64,000 bases of DNA from Salinibius halmophilus (GCF_003577475.1 NZ_QPEP01000009.1:124001-188000), one strand, 5' to 3'; positions 42,218 to 51,056 are shown, counted from the stretch's first letter. Program-made: numbers and translations. Notes: a model not told the origin generated them from the sequence alone.

Positions 42218-43487
42218 CAGTACCTAGGTCGATCGTCGTTTCCACTGCGCGCAGTTCACGCAAAATGGTTAAACGTCGGTGTTCTGCCAAATCTATGCGT
42301 TCGGCATCGGTTGGTAGGCCGTCTGAATCACGCACACGCATAACAATTGGGCGTTGTGGATCAGTGCGGCGAGGGTGTAACACAATACATTCGCTGTTAT
42401 CCGACAGTTGCACAACCGTTCCGGCTGGGAATAACCCCATAAACCCGATAAAGTGGTTAAGTAACACTGGATCGAACTGGTGGCCAGCCAATGAGTGCAT
42501 TTCGCGCAGCGTCTCAATATGAGTGCGCGCCGAAGAATACGGGCGTTCGCTGGTCATGGCATCATAGGCATCGGTGATTGCAATCGTGCGAGCGATTTTA
42601 GAAATCTCTTCACCTACTTTGCCGTATGGATAGCCTAAACCATCATAACGTTCATGGTGGCTTAGTGCGGCATCAGCAACGGCTTGAGGAATGGCCGGAT
42701 CTTCTACCAATAACTGGTAACCCATTTTTGGATGCGCTTTTACTAGCTTTAATTCGGCTTCGCTTAAATCACTGGTTTTATGCAGTAGTGATTTAGGAAT
42801 GCGCAGCTTGCCAACGTCGTGCAATAAGCCTGCCATTGAAAGCAATTGAATATCGGACTCACTGGCACGCATTTGGCGACCGTATAAGCCAGATAAAATA
42901 CCAACACTCACGCTATGTTCGGCGGTGTATTGATCATGCGACTTAATTTTGCTCAGCCACATCATGGATGCAGGGCGGCGGATAACGGCCTGAGTTAGGC
43001 TCTTAGCCGACTTTTCCAGCTCACGACGATCAATGCGCTCGCCTTGACTGACGCGGCGAGACAAGTCAACAGCCGTATCTTTAGCATCGTCCCATATTTT
43101 TCGAGCTTGCTTAAACGAGGTGACGCTTCGATTGCGCGCTAATGCACTAGGTTTGTCGCTAGCAGTAGTGTGGTGGACTTCGCCTTGGCGTAAGCTAGTA
43201 ATCGTGTTGGTTGGCTTTTCTTTGCGTTCCGGTACAACATGCGTTACCGAGGCAGCTTGGCGAGTGGCTGCTTCATCAATTTGCACGCGGCGGCACAAGC
43301 GCTTCAGTTCAGCAATGTCTTTCTGAGTCTGAATGCGGAACCCTTGTAGTGGGTACTTCGTGCCTAACCATGGTCGGTCGAGCGCGCACACGTACATACC
43401 CACCTCTAGGTCCTCTACGAGTACCTCTCTGGTGGTGCGCTCAATATATAATCGACGCTTTTCGCTGTGGCTGTGGTCTACCGGCAT
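42162..43487 (-). CDS. HD-GYP cyclic-di-GMP phosphodiesterase with DUF3391 N-terminus
   Basis: The 441-residue protein has a DUF3391 domain (about 10-150; VLVEDLEVGMYVCALDRPWL) and an HD-GYP domain with LLHDVGKLRIP (HD pair), SHHERYDGLGYPYG (the HHExxDGxGYP motif) and ITDAYDAMTSERPY. All metal ligands look intact, so it should hydrolyse c-di-GMP, lowering it and favouring motility. Its last 56 bp overlap folK antisense. No membrane segment or receiver domain is present, so the input signal is unknown. Confidence 0.93.
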   Translation of the reverse strand: MPVDHSHSEKRRLYIERTTREVLVEDLEVGMYVCALDRPWLGTKYPLQGFRIQTQKDIAELKRLCRRVQIDEAATRQAASVTHVVPERKEKPTNTITSLRQGEVHHTTASDKPSALARNRSVTSFKQARKIWDDAKDTAVDLSRRVSQGERIDRRELEKSAKSLTQAVIRRPASMMWLSKIKSHDQYTAEHSVSVGILSGLYGRQMRASESDIQLLSMAGLLHDVGKLRIPKSLLHKTSDLSEAELKLVKAHPKMGYQLLVEDPAIPQAVADAALSHHERYDGLGYPYGKVGEEISKIARTIAITDAYDAMTSERPYSSARTHIETLREMHSLAGHQFDPVLLNHFIGFMGLFPAGTVVQLSDNSECIVLHPRRTDPQRPIVMRVRDSDGLPTDAERIDLAEHRRLTILRELRAVETTIDLGTVTRDLLPILNSRSEFDPH

Positions 43488-43640
43488 TGTTCTTTCCGCA
43501 AAAGAAGAGGGGCGATTGTGCCAAGTCCTGCTTTGTTTGTCCTTAATATTATTGTTACATGATCAAATGCATTTCAATAATAACTTTTGATCAATTAGTG
43601 TGCGCTGGATCACAAGACAGCAATGCATTAAAACACTGTT

Positions 43641-43659
43641 AGAGGGCGTAACGCCCTCT
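43641..43659 (-). terminator. Hairpin after trpS, possible terminator
   Basis: AGAGGGCG-TAA-CGCCCTCT forms an 8-bp perfect stem 12 bp after the trpS stop on the minus strand. The T-run is broken (AACAGTGTTTT), so termination may be partial. Confidence 0.55.
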
Positions 43660-43671
43660 GGTTACAGCTTG

Positions 43672-44682
43672 TTACGAGAACTTTTTAATGCCAACTTTTG
43701 AACGAATTTTATCCAAAAATGCGCCGGCCTGTTGACGCGCTTTTTCAGCGCCTTTTGCCAACTCAGCATCGATCATTGCTGGGTCGCTCATTAGTTCATT
43801 GTATACTTCGCGTTTAGGGGCTAGGTGTTCGTTTAAGTGCTCAAAGGTAATCTTCTTCGCTTCACCCCAGGCAATGCCATCAAGATAGCGTTGACGCATT
43901 TCTGCAATTTCAGCTTCATTGGCAAATGCACTATATAGCTCAAACACAGTACAGGTATCAGGGTCTTTAGGTTCACCAGGCTCAAGTGAGTTGGTCACAA
44001 TCTTGTTGATGGCTTTGCGGAACTTCTTCTCGGTATCGAAGAGCGGGATGGTATTGTCGTAGCTTTTACTCATTTTACGACCATCCAGGCCTTTAAGAAT
44101 CATGCCGCTTTCATTTACCACGGCTTCTGGCATGTTAAACGTGTTGCCATAAACATGGTTGAACTTGCCAGCTATGTCGCGCGCCATTTCTAGGTGTTGA
44201 GTTTGGTCTTTGCCCACCGGCACTTTTTGTGCGTTAAACATTAAAATATCGGCAGCCATTAAAATTGGGTATGAGAATAAGCCCATCATAATGCCGCGAT
44301 CTGGGTCGGCGTCGCCGTCATCGAGGTTGTCTTGCACGGCAGCCTTGTAGGCGTGGGCGCGATTCATTAATCCTTTTGCTGTCATGCAGGTTAGTATCCA
44401 CGACAGCTCGGTGATTTCAGGTATATCGGACTGGCGATAAAAAGTAACTCGGCTAGTGTCGAGGCCACAGGCTAGCCAAGTCGCAGCAACCTGCTGTGCC
44501 GACTCGTGTACACGGGCTGGATCATGACATTTAATCAGCGCGTGGTAGTCGGCAAGGAAAAAGAATGATTCCGCAGATTCTTGCTGGCTTGCTTCAATTG
44601 CTGGTTGAATTGCGCCAACATAGTTGCCTAAGTGAGGGGTTCCGGTTGTTGTGACACCGGTAAGTACAATTTCTTTTGCCAT
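43672..44682 (-). CDS. trpS: Tryptophanyl-tRNA synthetase
   Basis: The 336-residue class I synthetase shows a HIGH-like [22 protein letters not shown]-type [25 protein letters not shown] and the KMSKS loop in [14 protein letters not shown]. It charges tRNA-Trp. The chosen ATG has AAGG at a good distance; a GTG three codons upstream is the alternative. The gene is divergent from the PlsC-like gene (86-bp gap). No Trp-rich leader or attenuator is visible upstream. Confidence 0.95.
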   Translation of the reverse strand: MAKEIVLTGVTTTGTPHLGNYVGAIQPAIEASQQESAESFFFLADYHALIKCHDPARVHESAQQVAATWLACGLDTSRVTFYRQSDIPEITELSWILTCMTAKGLMNRAHAYKAAVQDNLDDGDADPDRGIMMGLFSYPILMAADILMFNAQKVPVGKDQTQHLEMARDIAGKFNHVYGNTFNMPEAVVNESGMILKGLDGRKMSKSYDNTIPLFDTEKKFRKAINKIVTNSLEPGEPKDPDTCTVFELYSAFANEAEIAEMRQRYLDGIAWGEAKKITFEHLNEHLAPKREVYNELMSDPAMIDAELAKGAEKARQQAGAFLDKIRSKVGIKKFS

Positions 44683-44768
44683 GCGATTCACCTTATTTTC
44701 GTAGGCGAAACCATAACCTTTTAAGCGTAGTTTTCCAATCCAATTGCTGGGTTGGGTGAGGGAAAATC

Positions 44769-45521
44769 ATGAAATATGTAGCACTTTTGGCAATGGTTGT
44801 TTGGTTGCTGCTTGGTTTGCTTACTGTGTTAGTGCTTTGGCCATTGCGATGGCTGCAAGTCATTTCGCTGAAGCAGTTCCTAACCATCGAGGGCTGGTGG
44901 TTTCGCATCGTAATAAAAATGCTCGGGGTTCGTTTGCGCATAAAAGGTGAAATGGTAAATGGCGTGCATATGGTGGTAGCAAATCACATTAGCTGGTTAG
45001 ATATTGCGCTCATTTCAGCAGCCTGTGATGTGCGTTTTGTTTCCAAGGCGGAGGTGCGAAAATGGCCTGTGATTGGGTTTCTAGCGGCAAGTTTAGGCAC
45101 GCTGTTTATTCAGCGTGGTGCTGGTCAGTCGGATGCGGTAGCTGAACAAATGGTGGCGTCGGCCAAGCAAAATATGCCAGTCGCCTTTTTTCCTGAAGCC
45201 AAAACGTCTTCTGGCGAAACTGTGCTTAGGTTTCATCGGCGTCTGTTTGCAGCACCTATTAATGAGGGGTTGTCTGTGCAGCCAATAGCTATTCATTACC
45301 ATGATGGTGAGAAGGCTTGCCACGCAGCAGTACCTTATGTTGGTGGGCAAACGTTGTGGCAGAACATCAATACGTTGTTATCTGTAAAAGGCAAAATTAC
45401 AGCAACAGTAAGCTTTGGGCAGGTAAGTCAGTTAGCAGGACGCGGGCGAGAAGAAGTAGCAGACTTGCTACAGCAGCAAGTTATTGAAATGAAGGAAGCG
45501 GCTCGATACGAAGTGCTTTAA
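44769..45521 (+). CDS. 1-acyl-sn-glycerol-3-phosphate acyltransferase (PlsC-like)
   Basis: The 250-residue inner-membrane protein has an N-terminal hydrophobic helix (VWLLLGLLTVLVLWPLRWL) and acyltransferase motifs: NHISWLD (the NHx4D catalytic motif), IQRGAG, and FPEAKTSSG, a variant of FPEGTRS. It should acylate lysophosphatidate or a related lysolipid (OlsA-type enzymes are close). No other lipid gene is adjacent. Its last 41 bp overlap the yigZ gene in convergent orientation. Confidence 0.87.
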   Translation: MKYVALLAMVVWLLLGLLTVLVLWPLRWLQVISLKQFLTIEGWWFRIVIKMLGVRLRIKGEMVNGVHMVVANHISWLDIALISAACDVRFVSKAEVRKWPVIGFLAASLGTLFIQRGAGQSDAVAEQMVASAKQNMPVAFFPEAKTSSGETVLRFHRRLFAAPINEGLSVQPIAIHYHDGEKACHAAVPYVGGQTLWQNINTLLSVKGKITATVSFGQVSQLAGRGREEVADLLQQQVIEMKEAARYEVL

Positions 45522-46065
45522 GCACTTCTTCAACCTGCGCTTGCTTGCTCTCGGGCAGTGTTAGCGTTGCCGAAATACCTTGGCTGTTATAGTCAATGTT
45601 AGGGGCTAGCCCCAACTGCTCTAATTGATAGCGAATATCACGTTCTTCAGCAAAGTCTGCCGAAAATACAGCTTGTAGCTGTTTCTCTACGACAACGATG
45701 TCGGCAAGGTCTAGGGCTTCGACCGTGGCCTGGCTGTATGCGCGTACCAAGCCACCTGCGCCAAGCTTGATGCCACCGAAGTAGCGCGTCACCAGCGCGA
45801 AAATGTTAGTCATGTCATTATGCTGCAGCACATTCATGATGGGCTTGCCAGCCGTGCCCGATGGTTCGCCGTCGTCCGCCATGCCGCTGTCGGGTGGGGC
45901 AAGCAATGCCCAGCATTGGTGGCGTGCATCTGGGTATCGAGTTTGGCGTTGGGCAAGATATTGCATGGCTTCATCGCGTGAGCTAACCGGGGCTAGCAAA
46001 ACAATAAAGCGGCTTTTTTTTACGATGTACTCGTGTTCGATGACGCCAGAAATGGTTTTAGCCAT
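45481..46065 (-). CDS. yigZ: YigZ/IMPACT (UPF0029) family protein
   Basis: The 194-residue protein matches YigZ: EYIVKKSRFIVLLAPVSSRDEAMQYL, HQCWALLAPPDSGMADDGEPSGTAGKPIMNVL in sections, VTRYFGGIKLGAGGLVRAYSQAT. The C-terminal half is the ferredoxin-like UPF0029-C domain. The eukaryotic relative IMPACT regulates Gcn2; the bacterial role is not clear. It starts 4 bp after the beta-helix lipoprotein stop, so the two may be co-transcribed. Its tail overlaps the PlsC-like gene by 41 bp. Confidence 0.92.
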   Translation of the reverse strand: MAKTISGVIEHEYIVKKSRFIVLLAPVSSRDEAMQYLAQRQTRYPDARHQCWALLAPPDSGMADDGEPSGTAGKPIMNVLQHNDMTNIFALVTRYFGGIKLGAGGLVRAYSQATVEALDLADIVVVEKQLQAVFSADFAEERDIRYQLEQLGLAPNIDYNSQGISATLTLPESKQAQVEEVLKALRIEPLPSFQ

Positions 46066-46069
46066 AGGG

Positions 46070-46984
46070 TTATGGACGGATGGCGTTATTTTGGCAGTAA
46101 GTGGTGTTTATTACCTGTGCTTCGCTACCAGCGCTAGCGGTCAATGTAAGGTTGGTAATATTGCTGCGATTAGAGATGTAAACGGTATTGCCCTCTGCAT
46201 CGACCGTTAAATTGCTAATTGTCCTATCGCAGAGAAATACTTCATTATCGTTTGCAGTTACCGTGACGACCGCAATGTGGCCAGGTGTTCCTCGGCTAAT
46301 GGATGCTGCCGTCGCGTTGTTATTGATGTGATTGAGTGCGCCGTATCTCAAATCAATAGTGTTGTTGTTGCCAGTAACCTCAACTATTTGCACTTCGAGG
46401 TTGCCAAGATATGTGGTGCTGGTATCTGTATAATCACTTCCGACACAGAGTTCGGTGGCGCTACTGGTCTCGGTGCACCTATTGGATTGGCCTGCATTTT
46501 CTACCATGTGGGCGCTTTCATCTTGGCCTTGCCCACCCGTAAACTGACCATCCAAACTCAGTTTTTCGATAGCTACATTTTGCTCAAACAACACGTGGTT
46601 GTTGAAGCCTTTTACCCAAAGGTGCTTAAGGGTTGTGCCTGCTGTAATGATGACGCCATGTCCACCTTCTTGACGACCTTGAATGTAAAGTACTGAATTG
46701 TCCAGAGGGGTGCTCAGCGCCTCATTATACGGTGTATGTTGAATCTCAAGCTTGTTAAATGAGCAGGTGTCCGTGTCACAGCCGTTGCTGTAGCCCTCAA
46801 CTGTAACAGGGGCGGTGATGGCTTCATTGAAAATCACGGTGCTGCCATCAACGGCAGATTTCAGCGTGTCAGCAATACTTGGTACCGGTGTCGGGTCTGG
46901 CGCAGGTGCAACAACACTTGCTGGCGGGTTGCAACCTGCCAGGAGAAGTGCCGAGATAAGAATGGATAAGCTAATTCTAATCAT
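46070..46984 (-). CDS. Lipoprotein with repetitive beta-helix-like (DUF3060-type) body
   Basis: The 304-residue protein has a lipobox (ALLLAGC, Cys18), a short Ala/Pro linker (VVAPAPDPTPVPS) and a body of short, Asn/Thr/Val-rich strands such as GNNNTIDLRYG, NDNEVFLCD, GNTVYISNRSNITNLTL. This spacing (N-x-V-x-I every 20 or so residues) resembles DUF3060 and other right-handed beta-helices. Several Cys pairs (CDTDTC) may form disulfides. It probably sits in the outer membrane. Function is unknown. Confidence 0.7.
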   Translation of the reverse strand: MIRISLSILISALLLAGCNPPASVVAPAPDPTPVPSIADTLKSAVDGSTVIFNEAITAPVTVEGYSNGCDTDTCSFNKLEIQHTPYNEALSTPLDNSVLYIQGRQEGGHGVIITAGTTLKHLWVKGFNNHVLFEQNVAIEKLSLDGQFTGGQGQDESAHMVENAGQSNRCTETSSATELCVGSDYTDTSTTYLGNLEVQIVEVTGNNNTIDLRYGALNHINNNATAASISRGTPGHIAVVTVTANDNEVFLCDRTISNLTVDAEGNTVYISNRSNITNLTLTASAGSEAQVINTTYCQNNAIRP

Positions 46985-47129
46985 AGTGTCGTTGCGTAAT
47001 TAAACCGTCATAAATTGTACAATGCTGAACAAAGTGTAAACAACAACCCTGTTTTGCATTGATACTTAAGTCACAGAACGGCACAGTAAATTTGACTGTT
47101 GAAGCGTGTTCGACGACATATGTACCCTG

Positions 47130-47167
47130 TTTAACACTTTTCCCACTGCGCTGCCAGTGTTGTTAAA
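47130..47167. promoter_or_regulatory. Imperfect inverted repeat upstream of the PhoPQ-like operon
   Basis: TTTAACACT (47130-47138) and AGTGTT-G-TTAAA (47156-47167) are inverted copies, one extra base apart, 18 bp between. They lie 64-101 bp upstream of the first gene of the operon, in the shared divergent region with the beta-helix lipoprotein. This is a candidate regulator site; GTTTA here also recalls a PhoP half-box. Confidence 0.35.
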
Positions 47168-47230
47168 TTATTCAGGACTAGTTAAGTGCTTGGTGCGCAC
47201 ACTTATAGCATCAATAGAGGATCCGACCCC

Positions 47231-47689
47231 ATGCGGAAGATTGTATCACTATTCGCCTTGATTGTTATACCTTTGTTAGGTTTTGCACATAATGAGGCGC
47301 AAATTGTTGATCGGTATGAGTACGCCGAAGTGCTAGGTGTTCGCCAGGCTGTAGAGCGCCAGCAGGTTGAAGTGCAGCATACCGTTTGCCAGCAAAAAAG
47401 TTTGCCAGCCGAGGGAAGTGACGATCAGCTAGTGCAGCCATTTGACTCACTAGAGCAAGGATTATTGGATTTTGCCGAGCAGGTGTTGCCGTCGCAGGCC
47501 GCTCAGTTGCGGTTTGGCCGCTCGCGCGAGGCGCGCGTATGTCAAACGGTAAATGAATATGTATGGCGGGATGTCATTGTTGGCTACGACGTGCGCGTGC
47601 TATATAAAGGCAACATGTACGACGTGCGCACAGCAACCGACCCTGGCGCACGATTGAAGTTTAAAGTGGTTTTGGTTCCTGATGAATAA
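47231..47689 (+). CDS. Small periplasmic protein, UmoD/glycine-zipper-like C-terminus
   Basis: The 152-residue product has a signal peptide (IVSLFALIVIPLLGFAH), an N-terminal part with VDRYEYAEVLGVRQAVERQQVEV in sections and one pair of Cys, and a C-terminal strand pattern GYDVRVLYKGNMYDVRTATDPGARLKFKV. That pattern matches the tail of glycine-zipper 2TM/UmoD-type envelope proteins (YDVTYxYxGxxYxTxxxxDPGxRLxxxV), but the zipper itself is absent. It overlaps the next gene by 8 bp and leads an operon ending in a PhoPQ-like two-component system. Confidence 0.72.
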   Translation: MRKIVSLFALIVIPLLGFAHNEAQIVDRYEYAEVLGVRQAVERQQVEVQHTVCQQKSLPAEGSDDQLVQPFDSLEQGLLDFAEQVLPSQAAQLRFGRSREARVCQTVNEYVWRDVIVGYDVRVLYKGNMYDVRTATDPGARLKFKVVLVPDE

Positions 47690-47957
47690 GAAATTCTGGT
47701 TGATTTTATTGTTTTTGCCCGTATTGGTACTGGCGAAAGATAAGCATCCTTGTACTGAGGAGCCGTTGCCTCTAGCAACGGAGGATCAGTTACTGCAGGT
47801 TGTATTTTGCGAGTACCCAAATGCAAAGGTGCTAAGATTTGAACTAGATGAGAACGAAGCAGGCGAGCCGATTTACCATGTTCGTTTGCTGGAAGGTGAG
47901 AAAATACACGTGCTGGTTTACCAACTAGCGAATGGCAAGTTGCTTGAAGAGGAATGA
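47682..47957 (+). CDS. Small exported PepSY-like protein
   Basis: The 91-residue protein has a signal peptide (FWLILLFLPVLVLA), a Cys-containing start (KHPCTEEP ... VVFCEYPNAKVL) and the PepSY-like core EYPNAKVLRFELDENEAGEPIYHVRLLEGEKIHVLVYQL in sections. Small PepSY proteins are often coded just before two-component systems, and some act as periplasmic signal modulators. It ends 3 bp before the response regulator, so it is part of that operon. Confidence 0.75.
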   Translation: MNKKFWLILLFLPVLVLAKDKHPCTEEPLPLATEDQLLQVVFCEYPNAKVLRFELDENEAGEPIYHVRLLEGEKIHVLVYQLANGKLLEEE

Positions 47958-47960
47958 TCG

Positions 47961-48632
47961 ATGCGACTGTTACTAATTGAAGATGAAGCGCGTTTGGCCG
48001 AGCATATTTTAAATGGATTGCGCAATCAAGGCTACGCAGTTGACTGGTCGCAAGACGGTGAAGATGGTCTCTTTCGAGCTTGTGAATACGACTATGATCT
48101 TGCCATTGTGGATATTGGCTTGCCGGGTATTGATGGCTTGGAGGTCATTCGTGAATTGCGCAAGCGCGAACGCAAGGTGCCTGCCTTGGTGCTTACCGCA
48201 CGCTCGCACTGGCGAGATAAAGTGGAAGGCTTAGAGGCTGGTGCCGATGATTATCTGGGTAAGCCATTTGTATTAGATGAGCTGCTAGCACGGGTGAATG
48301 CGTTATTGCGCCGAAGTGTTGGACAAGCATCGCCAACCATTGAAGTAGGGCCGCTAACCATAGATACAGCTCGCAAAGAAGTGCAAGTGAACGGCACTGT
48401 TGTGGCGCTTACTTCATACGAGTACAACACGCTTGAGTACTTGGTGATGCACCGCTCTAAAGTGGTATCGAAAACCGAGCTAACCGAGCACTTGTACGAG
48501 CAAGACTATGACCGTGATAGCAATACGATTGAAGTATTTATCCGTCGTTTGCGCAAAAAATTGGATCCAGAGGGTGAGTTGCAACCTATCGCTACGTTGC
48601 GCGGCCAAGGGTACCGATTGGCACTTGGATGA
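47961..48632 (+). CDS. OmpR-family response regulator (PhoP-like)
   Basis: The 223-residue protein has a receiver (IEDEA, phospho-Asp51 in LAIVDIGLPGIDG, LEAGADDYLGKPF) and an OmpR-type winged helix (TSYEYNTLEYLVMHRSKVVSKTEL, VFIRRLRKKL, TLRGQGYRL in sections). It overlaps its kinase by 4 bp. By partner type (PhoQ-like HSLKTPL box) it belongs to the PhoP/QseB group. Ligand may be divalent cations or antimicrobial peptides, but no direct evidence is in the sequence. Confidence 0.92.
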   Translation: MRLLLIEDEARLAEHILNGLRNQGYAVDWSQDGEDGLFRACEYDYDLAIVDIGLPGIDGLEVIRELRKRERKVPALVLTARSHWRDKVEGLEAGADDYLGKPFVLDELLARVNALLRRSVGQASPTIEVGPLTIDTARKEVQVNGTVVALTSYEYNTLEYLVMHRSKVVSKTELTEHLYEQDYDRDSNTIEVFIRRLRKKLDPEGELQPIATLRGQGYRLALG

Positions 48633-50008
48633 TCGCACTGGTTAAACGCTTAAAGGGCGTTGTGTTGCCGAAATTTCGCGGGTCAATGAAGGCCCGCTTA
48701 TTAATTTCTTCCGCTTTTACTCTACTATTCTTCCTTGGTCTTACCGGCTTAGTGCTTGACCGTGCTCTGGTTGCCAGTGTGCGAACGGCATCTGAGACCG
48801 AGTTGCGCTTGCGTGCTTACTCTTTGTTAGCAGAAATGGAAAACCGCGAAGGTCAGCTTTATTTACCCCGAATTGTACGAGAAGAATCGCTCAACAATCC
48901 TCAGTCTGGCATTGTCGCCTTAGTTCTGAATGATCAGTTCAATACCATTTGGCAGTCTGCATCGTCGCGGTTTGTGCCTCGTTTTGACCGCTTAGTCGTA
49001 GAGCGAATGGAAAATATCACCTCTACAGCGGAAGGTTGGCAGTTTGGTATTGTGCGCTCAGCTGGGGTGGAATGGTACGCCGGTAAAATATCGGTAAACT
49101 GGGCGTCCCTGGATGCTCAGTTGCAGGTATTGGTGCTCGAAGACAAGGGTGGGCGCTTGGCTGCGATTAATGAATTTCGTCGTCAGTTATGGTGGGGCTT
49201 GGCAGCTTGTGGCTTTACCTTGATGTTGTCTTTGTTAGCGGTGGTGAAGTGGACGCTTGTGCCTTTGCGACGTTTGTCCTTTGATTTGTCACGGATGAAA
49301 GACCGACAGCAGGACAGACTACAAGAAGATTATCCTGATGAACTTCAACCCGTCACTGATTCCCTCAATATGGTGGTCGAAGCTGAGCGTGAGCAACGTT
49401 TGCGTTATCGTGATCGCTTAGCTGATCTTGCTCATAGCCTTAAAACGCCGTTGGCGGTACTAGGGGGTATGGCGGATGATCAACGTATGCCTGAAAACTT
49501 GCGCCGCGATATTAACGACCAGGTTGCTCGTATGGATCAGGTAGTGCAGTACCAGTTGCGTCGTGCGGTACATGCTCATAGCGCACTAGATCAATCTGCC
49601 ACCGCGTTAGCGCCCATGGCGCAGCGCTTATCCAGTGTGGTGGTTAAGGCGTATCAACCTGAACCTGACGTTGATGTCGATGTGCCAGAAGAGCTGTTTG
49701 TGCCGATTGGCGAAGATGACTTGCTAGAGGTGCTGGGTAACCTAATTGAAAATGCTGCTAAGTACGGTCGTGGATTAATTCAAGTTGGAGCTAGTGAAAA
49801 TTGCTTCTGGGTTGAAGATAACGGCCATGGTATTCCTGAAGATCAGCATGCGGCTGTGTTTAAGCGTGGTGTGCGAGTGGATACACTTAAAGCCGGCCAG
49901 GGTATTGGATTGGCGGTCGTGGATGACATTGTAAAAAGCTACGGCGCGAAAATATCGATATCGGAATCGGAAGACCTTGGGGGTGCCAAGTTTACTATTA
50001 GTTGGTAG
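48629..50008 (+). CDS. PhoQ-like sensor histidine kinase
   Basis: The 459-residue kinase has a membrane segment (about 20-42), a periplasmic domain (about 43-180), a second segment (about 190-213) and a HAMP-like linker. The H-box LADLAHSLKTPLAVL is the atypical HSLKTPL form of PhoQ-type kinases. ATPase motifs: NLIENAAKYG, EDNGHGIPED and GQGIGLAV. It completes a four-gene operon with two small periplasmic proteins upstream. About 390 bp of AT-rich sequence follow with no clear terminator. Confidence 0.92.
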   Translation: MIALVKRLKGVVLPKFRGSMKARLLISSAFTLLFFLGLTGLVLDRALVASVRTASETELRLRAYSLLAEMENREGQLYLPRIVREESLNNPQSGIVALVLNDQFNTIWQSASSRFVPRFDRLVVERMENITSTAEGWQFGIVRSAGVEWYAGKISVNWASLDAQLQVLVLEDKGGRLAAINEFRRQLWWGLAACGFTLMLSLLAVVKWTLVPLRRLSFDLSRMKDRQQDRLQEDYPDELQPVTDSLNMVVEAEREQRLRYRDRLADLAHSLKTPLAVLGGMADDQRMPENLRRDINDQVARMDQVVQYQLRRAVHAHSALDQSATALAPMAQRLSSVVVKAYQPEPDVDVDVPEELFVPIGEDDLLEVLGNLIENAAKYGRGLIQVGASENCFWVEDNGHGIPEDQHAAVFKRGVRVDTLKAGQGIGLAVVDDIVKSYGAKISISESEDLGGAKFTISW

Positions 50009-50397
50009 TTTAGCTATGCAAACTATTTTCTTGTCATAGATCAATGCTTGGTCTAGCCTAAAAAAACTTTCCTATTATGCAGATTGGTCTGCTTACTTGC
50101 CCATATTTGTCACTAATTGACCGTGATTTATTGTTTGGTGTGATTTTTGATTTTGATCGCACTTTTGCGTGCATTCAAATATTTGACACAGAAAAAGTAA
50201 ATTAGTTGGCGTTCAAAATTTGACTTGTTGAGTGATGAGATTTTGACGCTTGCTGGTTTGCCGTTAACTGTTCGAATTGGCTAACTCGGGTCTAATTGTT
50301 GGGTGTATGTAAAAACTCACTTTCTTACGATGTTATACAAATAAAAATTTATATTTTTGGCATCCTTCTCGCAATTGTCTAATCAGAGAGCAATTAA
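50009..50397. other. AT-rich intergenic stretch, no gene seen
   Basis: This stretch separates the PhoQ-like kinase from the next lipoprotein. I see no gene, no convincing terminator and only a small hairpin, GCAGA-TTGG-TCTGC at 50079-50092, with no T-run. Composition is richer in A and T than the neighbours, as in promoter regions. Confidence 0.5.
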
Positions 50398-50466
50398 ATG
50401 CTCATATTAGAAACGCCAAAGGCCTATAGAGCCGAACAATGGCAACGACAATTGTGGGGTAAATAA
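50398..50466 (+). CDS. Possible 22-residue peptide just before the Thr/Pro lipoprotein
   Basis: ATG at 50398, with AGAGAG about six bases upstream, opens a 22-codon frame ending TAA two bases before the lipoprotein ATG (50469). The peptide (start MLILETPKAYRAEQW) has no recognised family. It might be a leader that couples translation, or chance. Confidence 0.2.
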   Translation: MLILETPKAYRAEQWQRQLWGK

Positions 50467-50468
50467 CT

Positions 50469-51014
50469 ATGAAAGCAGTAATCACAGCAGCAGCCGTTAG
50501 CGCCGCAGTGTTACTGCAAGGATGCAATGTGTACATCGATGTACCAGTCACTGTCGGCCCGCAGCCAACTGTAACCAATGTTGTTGACGTGACGCCAACA
50601 CCCATTGCAACCACTATTATTAGTGCAACACCAGAGGTAACAGCAGAGCCTGAAGTGACGCCGGTACCGGCTACGCCAGTGGTAACCGCTGAGGTAACTC
50701 CGACACCAGTTGTGACGCCGGAACCAACACCGGAGCCGACTGCGCAGCCAACGCCGGTTAATGAGCAAGTGCACTTAATGTGGTCGCCACCATTGCAGCG
50801 CGAAGATGGCACTACGTTGACCGAGGCAGAGCTAGCGGAATATGTGATTCGCTACCAAACCACGGGAGCAACTAGCTTTGAAGAAGTACGCTTGCCAGCA
50901 ACTTATACAAGCACAACGCTAGAGTTGCCAGCCGGTGAATACGAATTTCAGATAGCCGTGGTGGATACCGACGGACTAATGAGCGACTTTGTCTCAGCAG
51001 CTAAGGGTATATAG
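50469..51014 (+). CDS. Lipoprotein with Thr/Pro/Val linker and fibronectin-III-like domain
   Basis: The 181-residue protein has a lipobox (VLLQGC, Cys19), then about 75 residues of low-complexity linker with repeats such as EVTPVPATPVVTAEVTPTP, and a C-terminal domain of about 80 residues. HLMWSPPLQREDGTTLT, YVIRYQTTG and YEFQIAVVDTDGLMS look like a fibronectin type III domain. Linkers of this sort join modules in the two large secreted proteins at 25-31 kb. It could bind cell-wall or surface polymer. A terminator follows 12 bp after the stop. Confidence 0.78.
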   Translation: MKAVITAAAVSAAVLLQGCNVYIDVPVTVGPQPTVTNVVDVTPTPIATTIISATPEVTAEPEVTPVPATPVVTAEVTPTPVVTPEPTPEPTAQPTPVNEQVHLMWSPPLQREDGTTLTEAELAEYVIRYQTTGATSFEEVRLPATYTSTTLELPAGEYEFQIAVVDTDGLMSDFVSAAKGI

Positions 51015-51025
51015 AACCCCGCTTC

Positions 51026-51056
51026 ACCGGCACGCAGTTAGTGCCGGTGCTTTTTT
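51026..51056 (+). terminator. Terminator of the Thr/Pro lipoprotein gene
   Basis: ACCGGCAC (51026-51033) and GTGCCGGT (51041-51048) pair around GCAGTTA and are followed by GC and six T residues. Confidence 0.88.

Noticed and set aside
43560-43600. FNR-like box near TTGATCAA upstream of the HD-GYP gene
   Set aside because: The half-sites lack the four-base spacer of the FNR consensus; only a short palindrome remains.
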